From Anthoceros angustus (lineage: Eukaryota > Streptophyta > Anthocerotopsida > Anthocerotales > Anthocerotaceae), in NCBI GenBank assembly GCA_010909165.1, contig VJWM01000019.1, positions 1,178,001 to 1,242,000 of the forward strand: a stretch of 64,000 nt of DNA, given 5' to 3'. Shown here in pieces: positions 25,956-36,377 of the stretch. The notes below the pieces were generated by a model. That model was not told the origin of the DNA and did no database searches. It saw nothing but the letters and a program-made list of their open reading frames with translations. Made by a program: the position numbers and the translations under genes. Numbering within the stretch: position 1 is the stretch's first letter; each line of letters starts with the position of its first letter.

Positions 25956-26573
25956 CTAGTTGCAACCTGAGCTCTCAATGCCAACTTTTGTGCAAGAGCT
26001 TCCTCCCTCCCTGGCCCTTTTGTTCGCGATTTCCATGTCCTTTTTTTGGGCTTTTGCTAATGCTTCCTCTGCTTTCTGTTTTGTAACTTCAATCTTCTTT
26101 TGTTCAATTGCATCTTGCCTTTCTAACTTTTCTCCAGTCATCTCCTTCTTTGAGATGCCTCCCACTAGACATTTCCATCTCCTTTGCTCTCTCTACCAAG
26201 ATGAATGCCTCGCTAGTCAAAACAATTGCTTGTTGGAAGGCCTTACCTTTTCTCCTAGGAAGTGTGCGTGGAGGATGGTGAGAAGTAGTGCTCAAGATAG
26301 TCTCCATACGGGCGGTCATCTCTGCTGGCAAGAGTTCCAAATCATTCGATCTCTGAAGCTGATCTTGCTCAACTTGGGCAAGATCCATATCACACAAGCC
26401 CTCAACACCCTCCTTGTTTATGTTAGTTCCCGGCTATTACGTTGGTGTGACTCACCATTTTTCAGCGATAAGCTTATTCTGGTTACGGTGAAGGGCCGGA
26501 TAATCGCATCTTGTCCGGTTTTCTTTTGTGACATTTGAAATAACAGGTTAGCAACTTCATCCTCCTGTAGGTG
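25956..26573 (-). pseudogene. pogo/DDE_1-like transposase relic, C-terminal part (downstream of the LTR insertion)
   Basis: Minus-strand sequence rich in charged coiled coil: RQDAIEQKKIEVTKQKAEEA and ALAKAQKKDMEIANKRAREG near 25975-26100, preceded by RKGKAFQQAIVLTSEAFILV. Such Lys/Glu/Arg tails follow the DDE_1 domain in pogo-like transposases. The frame at 26568 joins the one at 41956-42000 once the LTR element and one target copy are removed (HLQEDEVANLLFQMSQKK lies at the junction). A stop near 26425 and one or two frameshifts break it. Function before decay: DNA cut-and-paste transposition, inferred from the part on the other side. Confidence 0.6.
26569..26573. repeat. Target-site duplication AGGTG (left)
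   Basis: AGGTG directly abuts the TGTGGCGCGAC end of the LTR element at 26574. The identical pentamer lies next to the other terminus at 41956-41960. Five bp is the normal length for Ty3/gypsy integration. Confidence 0.88.
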
Positions 26574-27621
26574 TGTGGCGCGACTTTTCTGGGATGGATA
26601 CCGGTAGCGCGCACAATCCCGGGTATGTCGTTGTAGTATGGAGTCCGTTCCCAAAGGAATGATAGGCTCCGTTTACGCGTTTGGTGATTCCCTCGTCCTT
26701 AGCGCTCGTTCTCAACACACATACTCCTAACTACTCACAGCGTTCACCGTCACAGGCCGGTATGGCCAAGCGTTTAAGGACCCGTTGCGTCCGTATCGTT
26801 CATACATCCCTCACGCATCATCCTTTCTCTCTCCCCTCGCTACACTCTTGGTCTTAGAAAAGGCCGCGGGTTCTGATCCGGACCTCCTCCGTCGTTCAGC
26901 CTCCGTCCGGGCTCTACCCTCCGGAGTTCCTCCGGCTCACGTTCAGTCAGTTCGGTGCGGACGCGGCTCGGGCGAGCACGGTCACCATCCCACACACACC
27001 ACAGCGCGTTAGGTCAGTCACGGGACCTTGATCAATCTCCCGGGCTGTCGTGCACCTTTCGATTTCGGGACTCACGTTAGCAAGACTGCAGAGCAGCGGC
27101 ATCAACACCAAGAAAGATGCTTTACTAGGCGGCCTCGGCCCTCTTATCTGCGCCCAGTGGCGTCTTTATTACACCCCTATTACGGTGATAGCCCATTTCG
27201 GTATACCTAATCGGCCGCTACCATCCTATCTCCTCCCCTATCTCCTTGTAGGAATGGGAAGGTCAGGCCCGCCTCGGGAATGGGTGGTCAATCCCCGTCA
27301 CAGCGGTTGTGGCGCACCCAATCGGATGATCCGGTGGCGGGGCCCCTCCTCTCCCGGAATCACATCGGGTTGGGCTCGTGATCGACAAGCCGTTACCACG
27401 GCGTCATCCTCCACTGGCCTCCACAGGTCCTTGGCCGGTGGGGCCACCTATCTGCTCCCCTAAGCGTAAGTCGAAGGGGCTCCTCCCTTGCCATGGGTCC
27501 TCGAGGTCTGTCTCGACTCCACGAGTCGGCTTATTCACTGGTCCGGTAGGCTGGGTCAGGCCTTGTCTCAGGGGTCCGGACCTCGGGGTCGTTATTCGGT
27601 CCGGACTTGGTCGGACTTATT

Positions 27622-27677
27622 TCGGACTTGAGTCGGACTTGAGTCGGACTTGAGTCGGACTTGAGTCCGGACTTGAG
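27622..27677. repeat. 11-bp tandem array
   Basis: Four exact copies of TCGGACTTGAG (27622-27665) followed by a 12-base variant. Related CGGACTT-rich DNA is found at the matching LTR point in the other copies (about 37370-37430 and 19500-20050), but with fewer regular units. Confidence 0.9.
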
Positions 27678-29701
27678 GTCGGCCTCCCTAGTCCGGACAA
27701 AGTCGGACTCACCGGGTTTCCTCCCTCACGGGACTCCTCCGTGGCTCTCCTCGAAGTCCTTGCTGTTCCCGATCGCCGGTGACTCCTTGGCCCCTCCTTC
27801 CATGGTGAGGTGCGGGTGCTTACCTCGATCGCATCCGCTCCCTCGTTCTCCTCCGGTTGCTCCTCTCGCTCCGTCATCTCCAAGCAGGCCACTAGGGTCC
27901 TGTCTGTCCGTGGCCTTCATTCAGGCCGTCCAGTGGTTCGGCGTCGAGAGGCTTCTGCCTTGGGGCTCGGGTAATAGGCAAAGTCAGATCGACTTGTTGA
28001 ATTGCCTCTTCCACGTGTGCCCCGACTCCCTCCATAAGTGTTCGGGAGGGTCTTTGCCGGCTTGTTGGGCCACCTCCTGCCCGGTTGTGGTGGGCGGTGT
28101 ATCAGCGAGGCTACAAGGCCTCGGTCACCTCTGCTGCCATTGTTGCTCCACTGCTCCGGCTCCGTCGTTTTCTCCATTGCCTTACCGCCATGGCCTTCCG
28201 CCTTTCTCTGGACCGGCGGCTTCTTTTCTTCCGGTGCTCGCGCTCCTCCGTTCATTACGGCCTTTAGCTCATGACTCCCTCTGATCCGGATACCTCGTCC
28301 AGGCTCGGACTTCCGGCTCAGCCATGGCAGCGTCCAACTCCTTGGATAGTCGCGATTTTCCTCCGTCTTGAGGAGAGGCACTACGTGCTCGAGTCGTGGA
28401 TTCTCGTTGAGAATCACTGCTGCTCAAGCGCATCTTGGGTTGTAGCTCCAGTGTGTCCTTCTTGTCCTCCATCTGCTGCGCCTCCTTCTACCTCCTGCGG
28501 TGTACTGGAGATCTCCTATCTCAGTCGCCTCCATCTCCTCCTTTGGCCCTTGCACGCTCCATAGCACTTTGTCGGCCTTGAGTGCCTCGGTACTGTGTGA
28601 CTCTCCACGGTTCGATCACGTCTGGTGATCCGGTCGCTCTTCTTGGCTCCTTGGCCTTTGCAGGCCCCCTTGGCGCCCTCTGGCGGGCCGCCTCAGTCCA
28701 GCTCTCTGCTTGTGCCGGGCCTCTTTCCTCTGCTGCGCTTCCCTCGCTGCAAGGTCCTCCGCGCTTGGCCTCCCAGCTTGCTTGTGACTGAAGAACCTTA
28801 ACCGTCTGTGAACCGCCGGGCCTCGCTCCGCCAGGCGTTTCCCTTCCTCGATCCGGCGAGGGACTCCGCTTTCCTTTGCCCCTGGCGCCTTCACTTGCTC
28901 TTGGGTTCCACCATCCTCCTCGGGTGGCCTCCACTTCACAGGTCTTCTCCATGTGAGACCCCAAAGCATTCCGTCCATGGCGGTGGCAGGACTTCGCCGT
29001 GTTTCTTCCACGGTGTGAGGCCCCACAAAGTCCGTAGTGGGAGCCGGCATTTCTCGATCGCCAAGGACCTCCATACCTTGATCAGTAAGTCGGTTCTCGG
29101 ACCTAATCGGGACCCTCGGGTCGAGTGGTGGTCAGGAGTCTCACCCTCTTGGCCCTCTTGGCCTCTAACTCCTTTGTGCCCTCTTTCTCACAGGGCTCGG
29201 AGGAGGTGAGGGGTCGGGAGCAAGCTCTTTTGCCCCTTCACAGCCGGGGCAGGGGGGCTCGAGGTGGGGCTGCTGACCTCCAGCTCCTTGGGCACGTCCC
29301 TTCGCCCTCCTTACGCCTCTTGACCTCTTGCCACTCAGGTGGCGGGGAGTCCGGCACCTTCGAGGTCTTTGCGTTGGTAAGCGGCGTCTTCGCCTCTTGA
29401 CTCCCGTTGAGTTCGTCGGGGCTCGGCGGTAGTCGTGGTTGTTGGCTGTTGCCCGGGCGCCCTCGCATCGGCTCCCTCCTCTTGCTGCTCGGAGGGCACC
29501 AAAAGGAGGAAGGGAATCGCCTCCCAAACTTCCACAGGTGGTGAGGGGTTCGCTCAGGCGTATGGAGTCAGGAATCCTCGATCGTCCTCCTCCGAGTCGC
29601 TTGGTCTTGAAGGGCGACCCCCACCTCAGGCGCCCTTGCACGCTCTGCCGGGGGCCTCCGGCCCTTGGCGCCCGTCAAGCTCTCCCTCCTTGAGCTCATG
29701 T

Positions 29702-29860
29702 CCCCATACATGAATCGGTATGGGGTCTGATAAGGGCTTCTCGCTCCTTAGCTTGCGTGCCTCTGGTGAGCCGGGCGAAGATAATCCTTCCCGGTCCGCT
29801 CTCTTCCCGGGGCGCATGCGAGAATACCAGCAGTTATCACCAAGGTGATCCACCTTGGTG
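29702..29860. repeat. Conserved LTR hairpin pair, copy 3
   Basis: Hairpin 2 CCCCATAC..GTATGGGG at 29702-29725 and hairpin 1 CACCAAGGTG..CACCTTGGTG at 29838-29860, both with perfect stems, in the 3' LTR. Confidence 0.92.
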
Positions 29861-30875
29861 GCGAGTTCAATGGACAATGATCCGGGCTCGCCTCGGATCC
29901 GGATCGGATATCAACCATCCGTTGGTTGTCATTGCGTTCGAGCCTCGCGCCGCCGTGGCGGCCTATCTTCCCCTTCGCCTTAAGGGCTCGGCACCCTTCT
30001 TCCTCCTTGGGCGGTTGTAGGCCATCCTCGGGACCTCAAGGTCCATCGCCTCGGTCCTCCGGAGGTTCTTGGATCGGACCTCCTTGTTGATCGCCGACAT
30101 CTTCGGGCAAACTCCGGACTAGAGTTGTCAAGGTCGGACCATTTGGAACACGTCCATGCACTCCCCACCAATTCCCACTTCCTCCGGCCCGGGGCCGAAG
30201 TCCGGATAGCGGGTCACAATGTTGCGCTCCACGAGGTCCATGGCTCCCAGACTCCGGCTTTTGGGTGCCATTGCTTCTCCTCCTCTTGTTCTTGTAGGCT
30301 GTGGCGGTCCGGCACGATGTTCCTCGCCGCGTTGTTGCTCCAACCTTGACGGTGCGCGCTCTGGTAGGCGCCCAAAAGATAGCGCGAGCCGGATTGCGGG
30401 CGCAAGGGGCTGAGGATTATGCGGAGGCTGCGTGACCTCCCTCCTCTGGCGCTTGTGAAGTAATGGGCGGAAGGCGCCTCTTCGTTGTCGCGCGAGTGTG
30501 CATGGCTTACTCTCCCTACTGCGGCCTTGCGCGCGCGCGGGCGTGAATACTGCTGCGGCCTCGGCAGGTTACAGTCTGCCCTGCATGCCGACCTCCACTC
30601 GGGGCCGTCCGCGTGGCGCCGCCTCGTCATCCTCACGCCTCGCTCCTAGGTTACTTTCCACACGTACTTATCCTGTTTTGACACAGGTGGGTTGGGACTT
30701 ATCCGTTACTCGGCGTAGTCGGAGCTTGCCATAGTGGTGGGGTCCGTTGTTCACTCCGGAGTATACTCGCCTCCGGCGCTACCCCAATTTATTCCTCCTT
30801 TTTGCCTTATTTATCCTTCAATCCTAAAAAGCGAAACCCTACTTATTTCTTAACTCCCGAAGTGCATAGCCCACA

Positions 30876-30889
30876 TACTCCCTCTCTTT
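30876..30889 (-). other. Polypurine tract next to the 3' LTR
   Basis: On the minus strand AAAGAGAGGGAGTA immediately precedes the TGTGGGC start of the 3' LTR. Such purine tracts prime plus-strand DNA synthesis in LTR retroelements. Position and composition fit exactly. Confidence 0.8.
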
Positions 30890-33800
30890 GGCGTCTCGCC
30901 AACACTAAATACTTCTTCACCCGCCACGAGTGGTGCAGCGACTCTCCATCTAGGCGTTGGCGGACCCGTTGTCATATACTTGCACCACTTAGTGACCCAT
31001 CCATCTCATCTCGGTGAAGTTTGCACGGAAAATGCATGTACGACTATCATAGGAGGAGGCGGTCCCCTTCCTTTACATACTCACGATTCGCGGCGCGATG
31101 CAAATCTTTATTGGTTTTGCACCAAGCATCTTGTGAGCTTCTTCCATCCTCTGTGTCTTGAACAAACCCCAAGAGTCGCTCTGGCTTTCCTCTCTGTCAG
31201 TCTCCTTCCATCATTACTCGAAAAGTGGGCACTTCAAACTCTGGCATTACGGGAGAGTGTCGTAGGTCAAGTAAGGGTCCGTTGTGTGGTCACCTTCTCT
31301 GGCATACGCCCGGGCGGATGGCGACTTGGTATCCCGATCATGGGCGTAGTTCCTTGAGTTTATTGATCCTGCGGATGAGCCCATTTGTCTTCTCTGTCGA
31401 CCCATTGGCCTTAGGATTGTAGGGTCGTCTTGCGATGATTGATGCGAAATACTCCGTCATGGCGGCCACCACATCATTAAGGAAATGGGTTCCCCTATCA
31501 CTTACCAGCTGCGGACATCCGTCGGGGTTATGATGTTCTCGTCGAATTTGGCCACGGTATTTGCGAGTCCGTTCTTGTCATGCGCCTCTACCCACAGTGC
31601 GATGGTGTTGCCACGGGATGTATCTCCTTTGTGTGTGTCTTGTCGTGGGTATGGGTCCAACAAAGTCAATACCCCACTTTTGAAGGTGCGGTGCCAATAT
31701 CGGTACTAGCGGCCCTTTGTGTCGGGGTTGGCTTTCCGATCCTGACAAGCATCACACTTCTTCTGGTGGGTGTCCCCATACATTGTTGGCCACGGTATCC
31801 GCTTCAAAATCTTTTGGTGGTGACTGTCTTTGCGTAGTGTCCTCCCCCAATCCTTCGTGCATTCCGGCGCTCCTGTCTCTGCCGGTTGCAAGTACCTTCG
31901 TTCTACTCGTCAGGCCCTAATTTGAACACACACCGTTGTACATTACGAAGGGTCGAGCATAGTGCACGAATGCCTCCCTCATCACAGTGATTTTGGGAGC
32001 TCCATTCCCAGTACTCCTTTCTTCGTAGTCGGACGTGGACCCTCCCTTCTCACGCTAAGTGCCGGTTCTCGTAGCTTGGGGTTCGTCTGGGCTCCTCCGG
32101 TTGTACTTTTCTGCGGCAACCAATGTCTCATCCAAGCGCATCTTGATCTCAACACCTCTGTTTTCAATCGTGACGAAATCTGCATTTTAGTCTTGCCTCC
32201 CTTGTCTTGTTTCCACTTGACGTGAACTCCTGCGGCAACAATATCCACCTTGCTATCCGTCCGGACGGTCCGTCTTATTCACGGATGCTTGAGCAAAGTG
32301 GTCTACATAGAACACAAACTCTAGTAGGTAGTGTCGAATTTCTTGGCATATACCATACCCGTGCTTGGCCTGTAGTTGTGTATTTTTAGTTCAGCGTGGG
32401 TGGGTCGTCCGTGGTATACGGGATAATCCCTTATCGTCCTTCGGCTACTCAAAAGCGGACACATCTACATACACATGAAATTTCTTGCTCGATCCGGTCC
32501 TCTTAGGGCAGTTCACCAAGGTGTTACCAAATCCGAAGGCCTCCTCTCGCTCCACGTGACCGGTCCAAACCTCCTCCTTCGATGATTACATCAACTTAGC
32601 GCCCTCTTGTAAAGTCCTTAATAAACCGTGGTATCCCACCATTCGAAACCTCTCGGCTCCTTTAGGTTCGTCGTGTGGAGGCGGATGACCGGACCTTGTC
32701 TGGTCCACCTCGATTCAGCCCAGGCACGATGTCAAGATTCCCTCCGTCATTCCAAAGTAGCATTTCTCGGGTGTAGGCTCAATTGAGTCTCCGGCGCTCA
32801 AGCACCTTCTTAGATGCCCAAGGTGTTTGTCCCACTCCCCATGCACACAAAATCATCCGGGAATATCTCCATGAAGTCCCTCGAAGTCACGGAGGCGTTG
32901 GTCACCATACGCATGAGCGACCACAGCTCGGTCATCCCAAAGGCACTTCTCTTGTAGGCAAGCGTACCCCACTCCGTAGTGAAGGTCGTCTTGTCGGTCA
33001 GACTCCCTTAGGTGCAATTGGTTGTATCCGGAGTAGCCATCCGGAAGGAGTAAGTAGTCCGTCCACCACCTTGTCCAAAATGGTCTGAATGGCATCGGAA
33101 GTGGTCCTTCTCCGTTCGTTGAGCTTCCTCAATCTTGGCATACCGAATTTGTCTGGTGTTTCTTGGGAACCACCACAATCGGTGACCCACTCGTTGTTGA
33201 CGATGGGGAAAATGATGTCTGCCTCCGGTACTTATCAAGGACCTCCTTCACCTTGATCGAATACTTGGGGTTGAGCTTGTATTGTCGGATTGATTGGCGC
33301 TCAGCTTCAAATCGATCTTATGCTCCCACTTCTTGAATGCCCTTCATGTCGTGACCTTGAGGCGAACACCTCATAAAACTCCCCAGTGCTTTAGTCCTTC
33401 CTTGGTCCGGAGGCATGCCTTTCTTAAACTTGAGAATTTGCTGGCGGACCTCCACTTCTTCCACGTCGGGTTCCGTCTCCGTTCCGTCTTTGCCTCGCTG
33501 CGTCCAAACCCCTCGTCCTCCTCGGGGATCGTCCTCTCGCATCCCCATTCTGAAGAGCTCGTCGGAGGTGAATCGTGTTACTCCTTGATGTCCGCTTTTC
33601 CTTGGACTCTTGTTGTCTCCCCTTGTCTTTGGTCCAGACCTCCTCTTCACTTCCTTCCTCCGGCCCGTTGTGGCGTTTACTCAAAACAATCAACCACTTC
33701 CGCCAAAGGCATCCGCGGTAGTCCATCTCCTCCTCGGACCGGCGGATCTTGGCGAAAGTCGCCTCCTCGGAACTATCTTGTTCGTCGCCGGTGGAGTCCT

Positions 33801-34300
33801 CCGCTGAGGTATACCCTAGTGCTCACGGTTTCCCCACAATAGGTGTCCTTGCTCCGGTGATAGCAACCCTCCCTTCTCGCACCTTAGGGTCCCGTCCACC
33901 GGCTTGAAGTGAATCTCCTTCCTTCCAAAGTGTAGCTTATGCAGGCCAACCATGGCCCAACACCTCATACCCTAATGGTCCGGCGGTTTGATCACAACAA
34001 AATCCGGTTTGTAGGGTGCGCGCTATGGTGGCCAAGACTCGGTTAACTCCCGCGGATCTCTTCTTGACATATACGCCATTCTCGAGTCTTCGTTGAGGTT
34101 GAAGGATGTGAAGCCCAATTTTCGTGCGTGGCTTGGTGATGAGGTTGACTCGGACCCGTGTCCAGCGGTACATCCTTGATGATACATCCAATCTCCACTT
34201 GTACACTGGCCCCACAGGTCGTATGGGACACCACCCTCACTTGTGCTACCCTTCACGGCTTTGGTGCTCATGGTGGGTTTCCCTAACGGCCGGACCTCTT
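30890..34300 (-). pseudogene. Gypsy pol relic: protease, RT, RNase H, integrase
   Basis: The retropepsin active site reads VPLDTG (DTG at 34154-34162), followed by a segment KLGFTSFNLNEDSRM. RT shows FPIVNNEWVT, then LLPDGYSGYNQL (about 33020-33050) and FTTEWGTLAYKRSAFGM. Its catalytic box is FPDDF (32849-32863), a change from the usual YxDD. RNase H is seen in short pieces such as EFVFYVDH and GRIARWILL (32.2-32.35 kb). Integrase keeps WGIDFVGPIPTTRHT (31630-31676), DRGTHFLNDVV (31467-31499, catalytic Asp) and YNPKANGSTEKTN (31383-31421, catalytic Glu at 31392-31394). Frameshifts occur between and within domains. No chromodomain is seen after the integrase. Confidence 0.88.
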
Positions 34301-34699
34301 GTCGGTATTTGGGTTATCCCTCGGCGGTCGAAAGGACACAAGGTCTGTGATTCATCATCGGTCGCCACATTAAAGGAGGCTTCTACCCCAATCGAGGATC
34401 CTGCTGCGTCCTCATCCTCTCCCGGGTCACTTACGGTATTCTCCGGATGCTTGCGCATTTCCTCCTGCAACATCTCGGTCACCTCGGGACTACGTGGAAG
34501 CTAACGTCCGTCGCGGGAGGCCGTTCCTTCTCACATCTGCGGAGAACTTCCTTGGGTAATCCTCGGCGAGCTGCCGTCCAGCCCTCCTTCGCCATCGGAT
34601 CCTCTGCTTTGGTATTTGGTTTGATTGCCTTCCTCGGCGTCAGTGGCCTTCCTCGATCTTGTTCTTCTTCAATGGCGCCTTTCTCGTCGCTCCTTCCTT

Positions 34700-36350
34700 G
34701 ACTCTGAGTAGACACCTCAAGATTTCCACGACTCCTTCCTTTCACACCGTACCTTCTTGTTTTCCATCTCGCGTACCTCGGGAATCTCTTCCCTCATGGC
34801 CAGCATCTTGACTTGCCGTGCAGTGGTCTTAGGAGGTGGCGTTGGTGGTCGGGGTTCTCCGCTTGGTGTGGCATATCGTACCGTCCTTGTGCGGGGTTGG
34901 GACATAGCGTCTTGCTGTCATGCCCGCTGCTTGCGATCGCCACCTGTCTCGAAGTCCCCATTACCACCTCGTTGGAGTGCGGACACGCGTTGGAGTAATG
35001 GCGGGATTCGCAGTTCCAGACCACGGCCGTCGGAGGATACGAAGGGGCTCCCATGCGGTCTTTGCATCGGTGGGGCTCGTTGTATTGACGGACCTCCGGT
35101 TGGCGGATACATGGTTTTGGGATATCGCGGCCCGGAGGGCTTCACATGCGATAGGCCTCTTCCCATTGCTCCTCGGCCTCCTCCTCGTATTCGTAGTCAC
35201 TTGATGCCGGCCTTGAGGCGGTTGGACTTCGAATGGTGTTCTTGGCACGGCACACGATCGTTCGCCGTAGTCGGTGTTTTCCGCGCTCGGTCCTTAACAC
35301 AGTTTATCGCGGGTCCTCTACTCTCTTTATCACTTTTCCGGGTCCTCCGGACTGCTACCTCCTTTGAGGAGTCGGGTCGGAGCTTCTCGGACGGTCTTTG
35401 GTGTCACCACCTCCTTCTTACCACCACTTCTTTTTAGGGGCCTTCTTGCTCTTCTTCTTGCGGGGATACTCTTCCTCGCTAGAGACCTCGTCTCTTCTTG
35501 GACTGCTCCTCCTCCGAAGACACCTCCGATTGGTCTTCCTCCTCCTCCTCGAAGACTCTTCCTCCTCAGTCGAACCCCGTTTCTTCTTCTTCTTCTTGCC
35601 TCCTTGGCGGTTCTTTATCCTCGATGTAGCGATTCCTCGTAGTTTTGGCCTCGACCGCCTTGCCCACGTCCTTCTCGGCCGGCGGGGCGTGCACAGCCAT
35701 GGGTTTGGCTAGGCCGGCCGAACCACCGTCGCTTGCATCGTGGTATGGGTTGGATCTGATCCCTCGGGGCATAGAACAGCTCGATGTCTGAGCCCGGCTT
35801 CTCCTTCTTCCTCGCAGTTTTCCAACTTTGATAATACATACCCCTCTGGTGATCCTCGAAACCGTTCTAAGAAGGCATTTTCAAAGCTTCAAGCGAGGCG
35901 GGTGGGGCATTCTCCGTGGTCGGTACTTTCTCCGATACCATTGAGCATGTCCTCGGAGAACCCCTTGGAAAAATTTGGATGGTGTGGCTCCCTCTCCGTT
36001 GAAGTTGGCTTTGGACATGAAGTCCTCCACAAAGGTCTCGCATCCGCTCCTTCTTCCCTCCGAATATAGATGCGCTTGTTTGGTCGAGGGGGTAGGCCAT
36101 GGTGCGCCATCGATGGGTTAGGCGTGGGTCCTACCTTCTTCCGTTGGCGTCCCTTGTACCCGTACTCGTCTTGGTCGACAATTCGACCACGTTCTCCCTC
36201 CTCGATCGGCGGTGCTCTCTCGTTGGGTTTGGCGTCTCTCTCTCTCCACAGCAGGAAAGTGACCACGTCCATCCTCCAGTTCACTCTTGGCCGTCGCTCG
36301 GCCTCCGCATTCACTTACCTTCTCTTCCTAAGGGCGCACTGCGGCACACC
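34700..36350 (-). pseudogene. Gypsy gag relic of the minus-strand element
   Basis: The interior after the primer-binding site encodes a charged protein (open 36314-35889, with RMDVVTFLLWRERDAKPNE and similar) that I infer to be gag from its place. Near 34983-35020 the frame reads WNCESRHYSNACPHS, a zinc knuckle with one Cys-side residue and one Cys lost (expected CX2CX4HX4C). A Lys/Glu/Asp-rich segment with a CTT run lies at 35480-35600. Several frameshifts are present. Confidence 0.65.
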
Positions 36351-36357
36351 GATTTCA

Positions 36358-36374
36358 TTCCCGCAGCGGCGCCA
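36358..36374 (-). other. Primer-binding site resembling the tRNA-Asp type
   Basis: On the minus strand TGGCGCCGCTGCGGGAA begins three bases after the LTR end (CA at 36379-36378). Plant gypsy elements of several lineages use TGGCGCCGTTGCCGGGGA, complementary to tRNA-Asp. The first eight bases match, later ones differ, so the site is either decayed or adapted to another tRNA. Confidence 0.75.
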
Positions 36375-36377
36375 AAA

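Larger units (their letters stand above)
26574..30875 (-). repeat. 3' LTR of the minus-strand gypsy element
   Basis: 4302 bp, beginning (minus strand) TGTGGGCTATGCAC at 30875 and ending GCGCCACA at 26574. It matches 36378-40701 along its whole length, with many small indels. It contains the hairpin pair at 29702-29860 and an 11-bp tandem array at 27622-27677. Minus-strand open frames near 28521-29641 look like decayed charged/coiled-coil coding sequence (Glu/Ala/Arg/Lys-rich) also traceable in the other LTR copies; no known domain is recognised. Confidence 0.9.

Noticed and set aside
26756-26785. tRNA-like start (GGCCGGTATGGCCAAGCG), also at 36546
   Set aside because: It resembles the 5' arm of a Leu/Ser tRNA, but no anticodon arm or T-loop GTTCGA follows and the segment is simply part of both LTR copies.
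27622-27677. CRISPR-like short repeat array
   Set aside because: Units are directly adjacent without spacers, and the context is a plant LTR. It is a simple tandem repeat.
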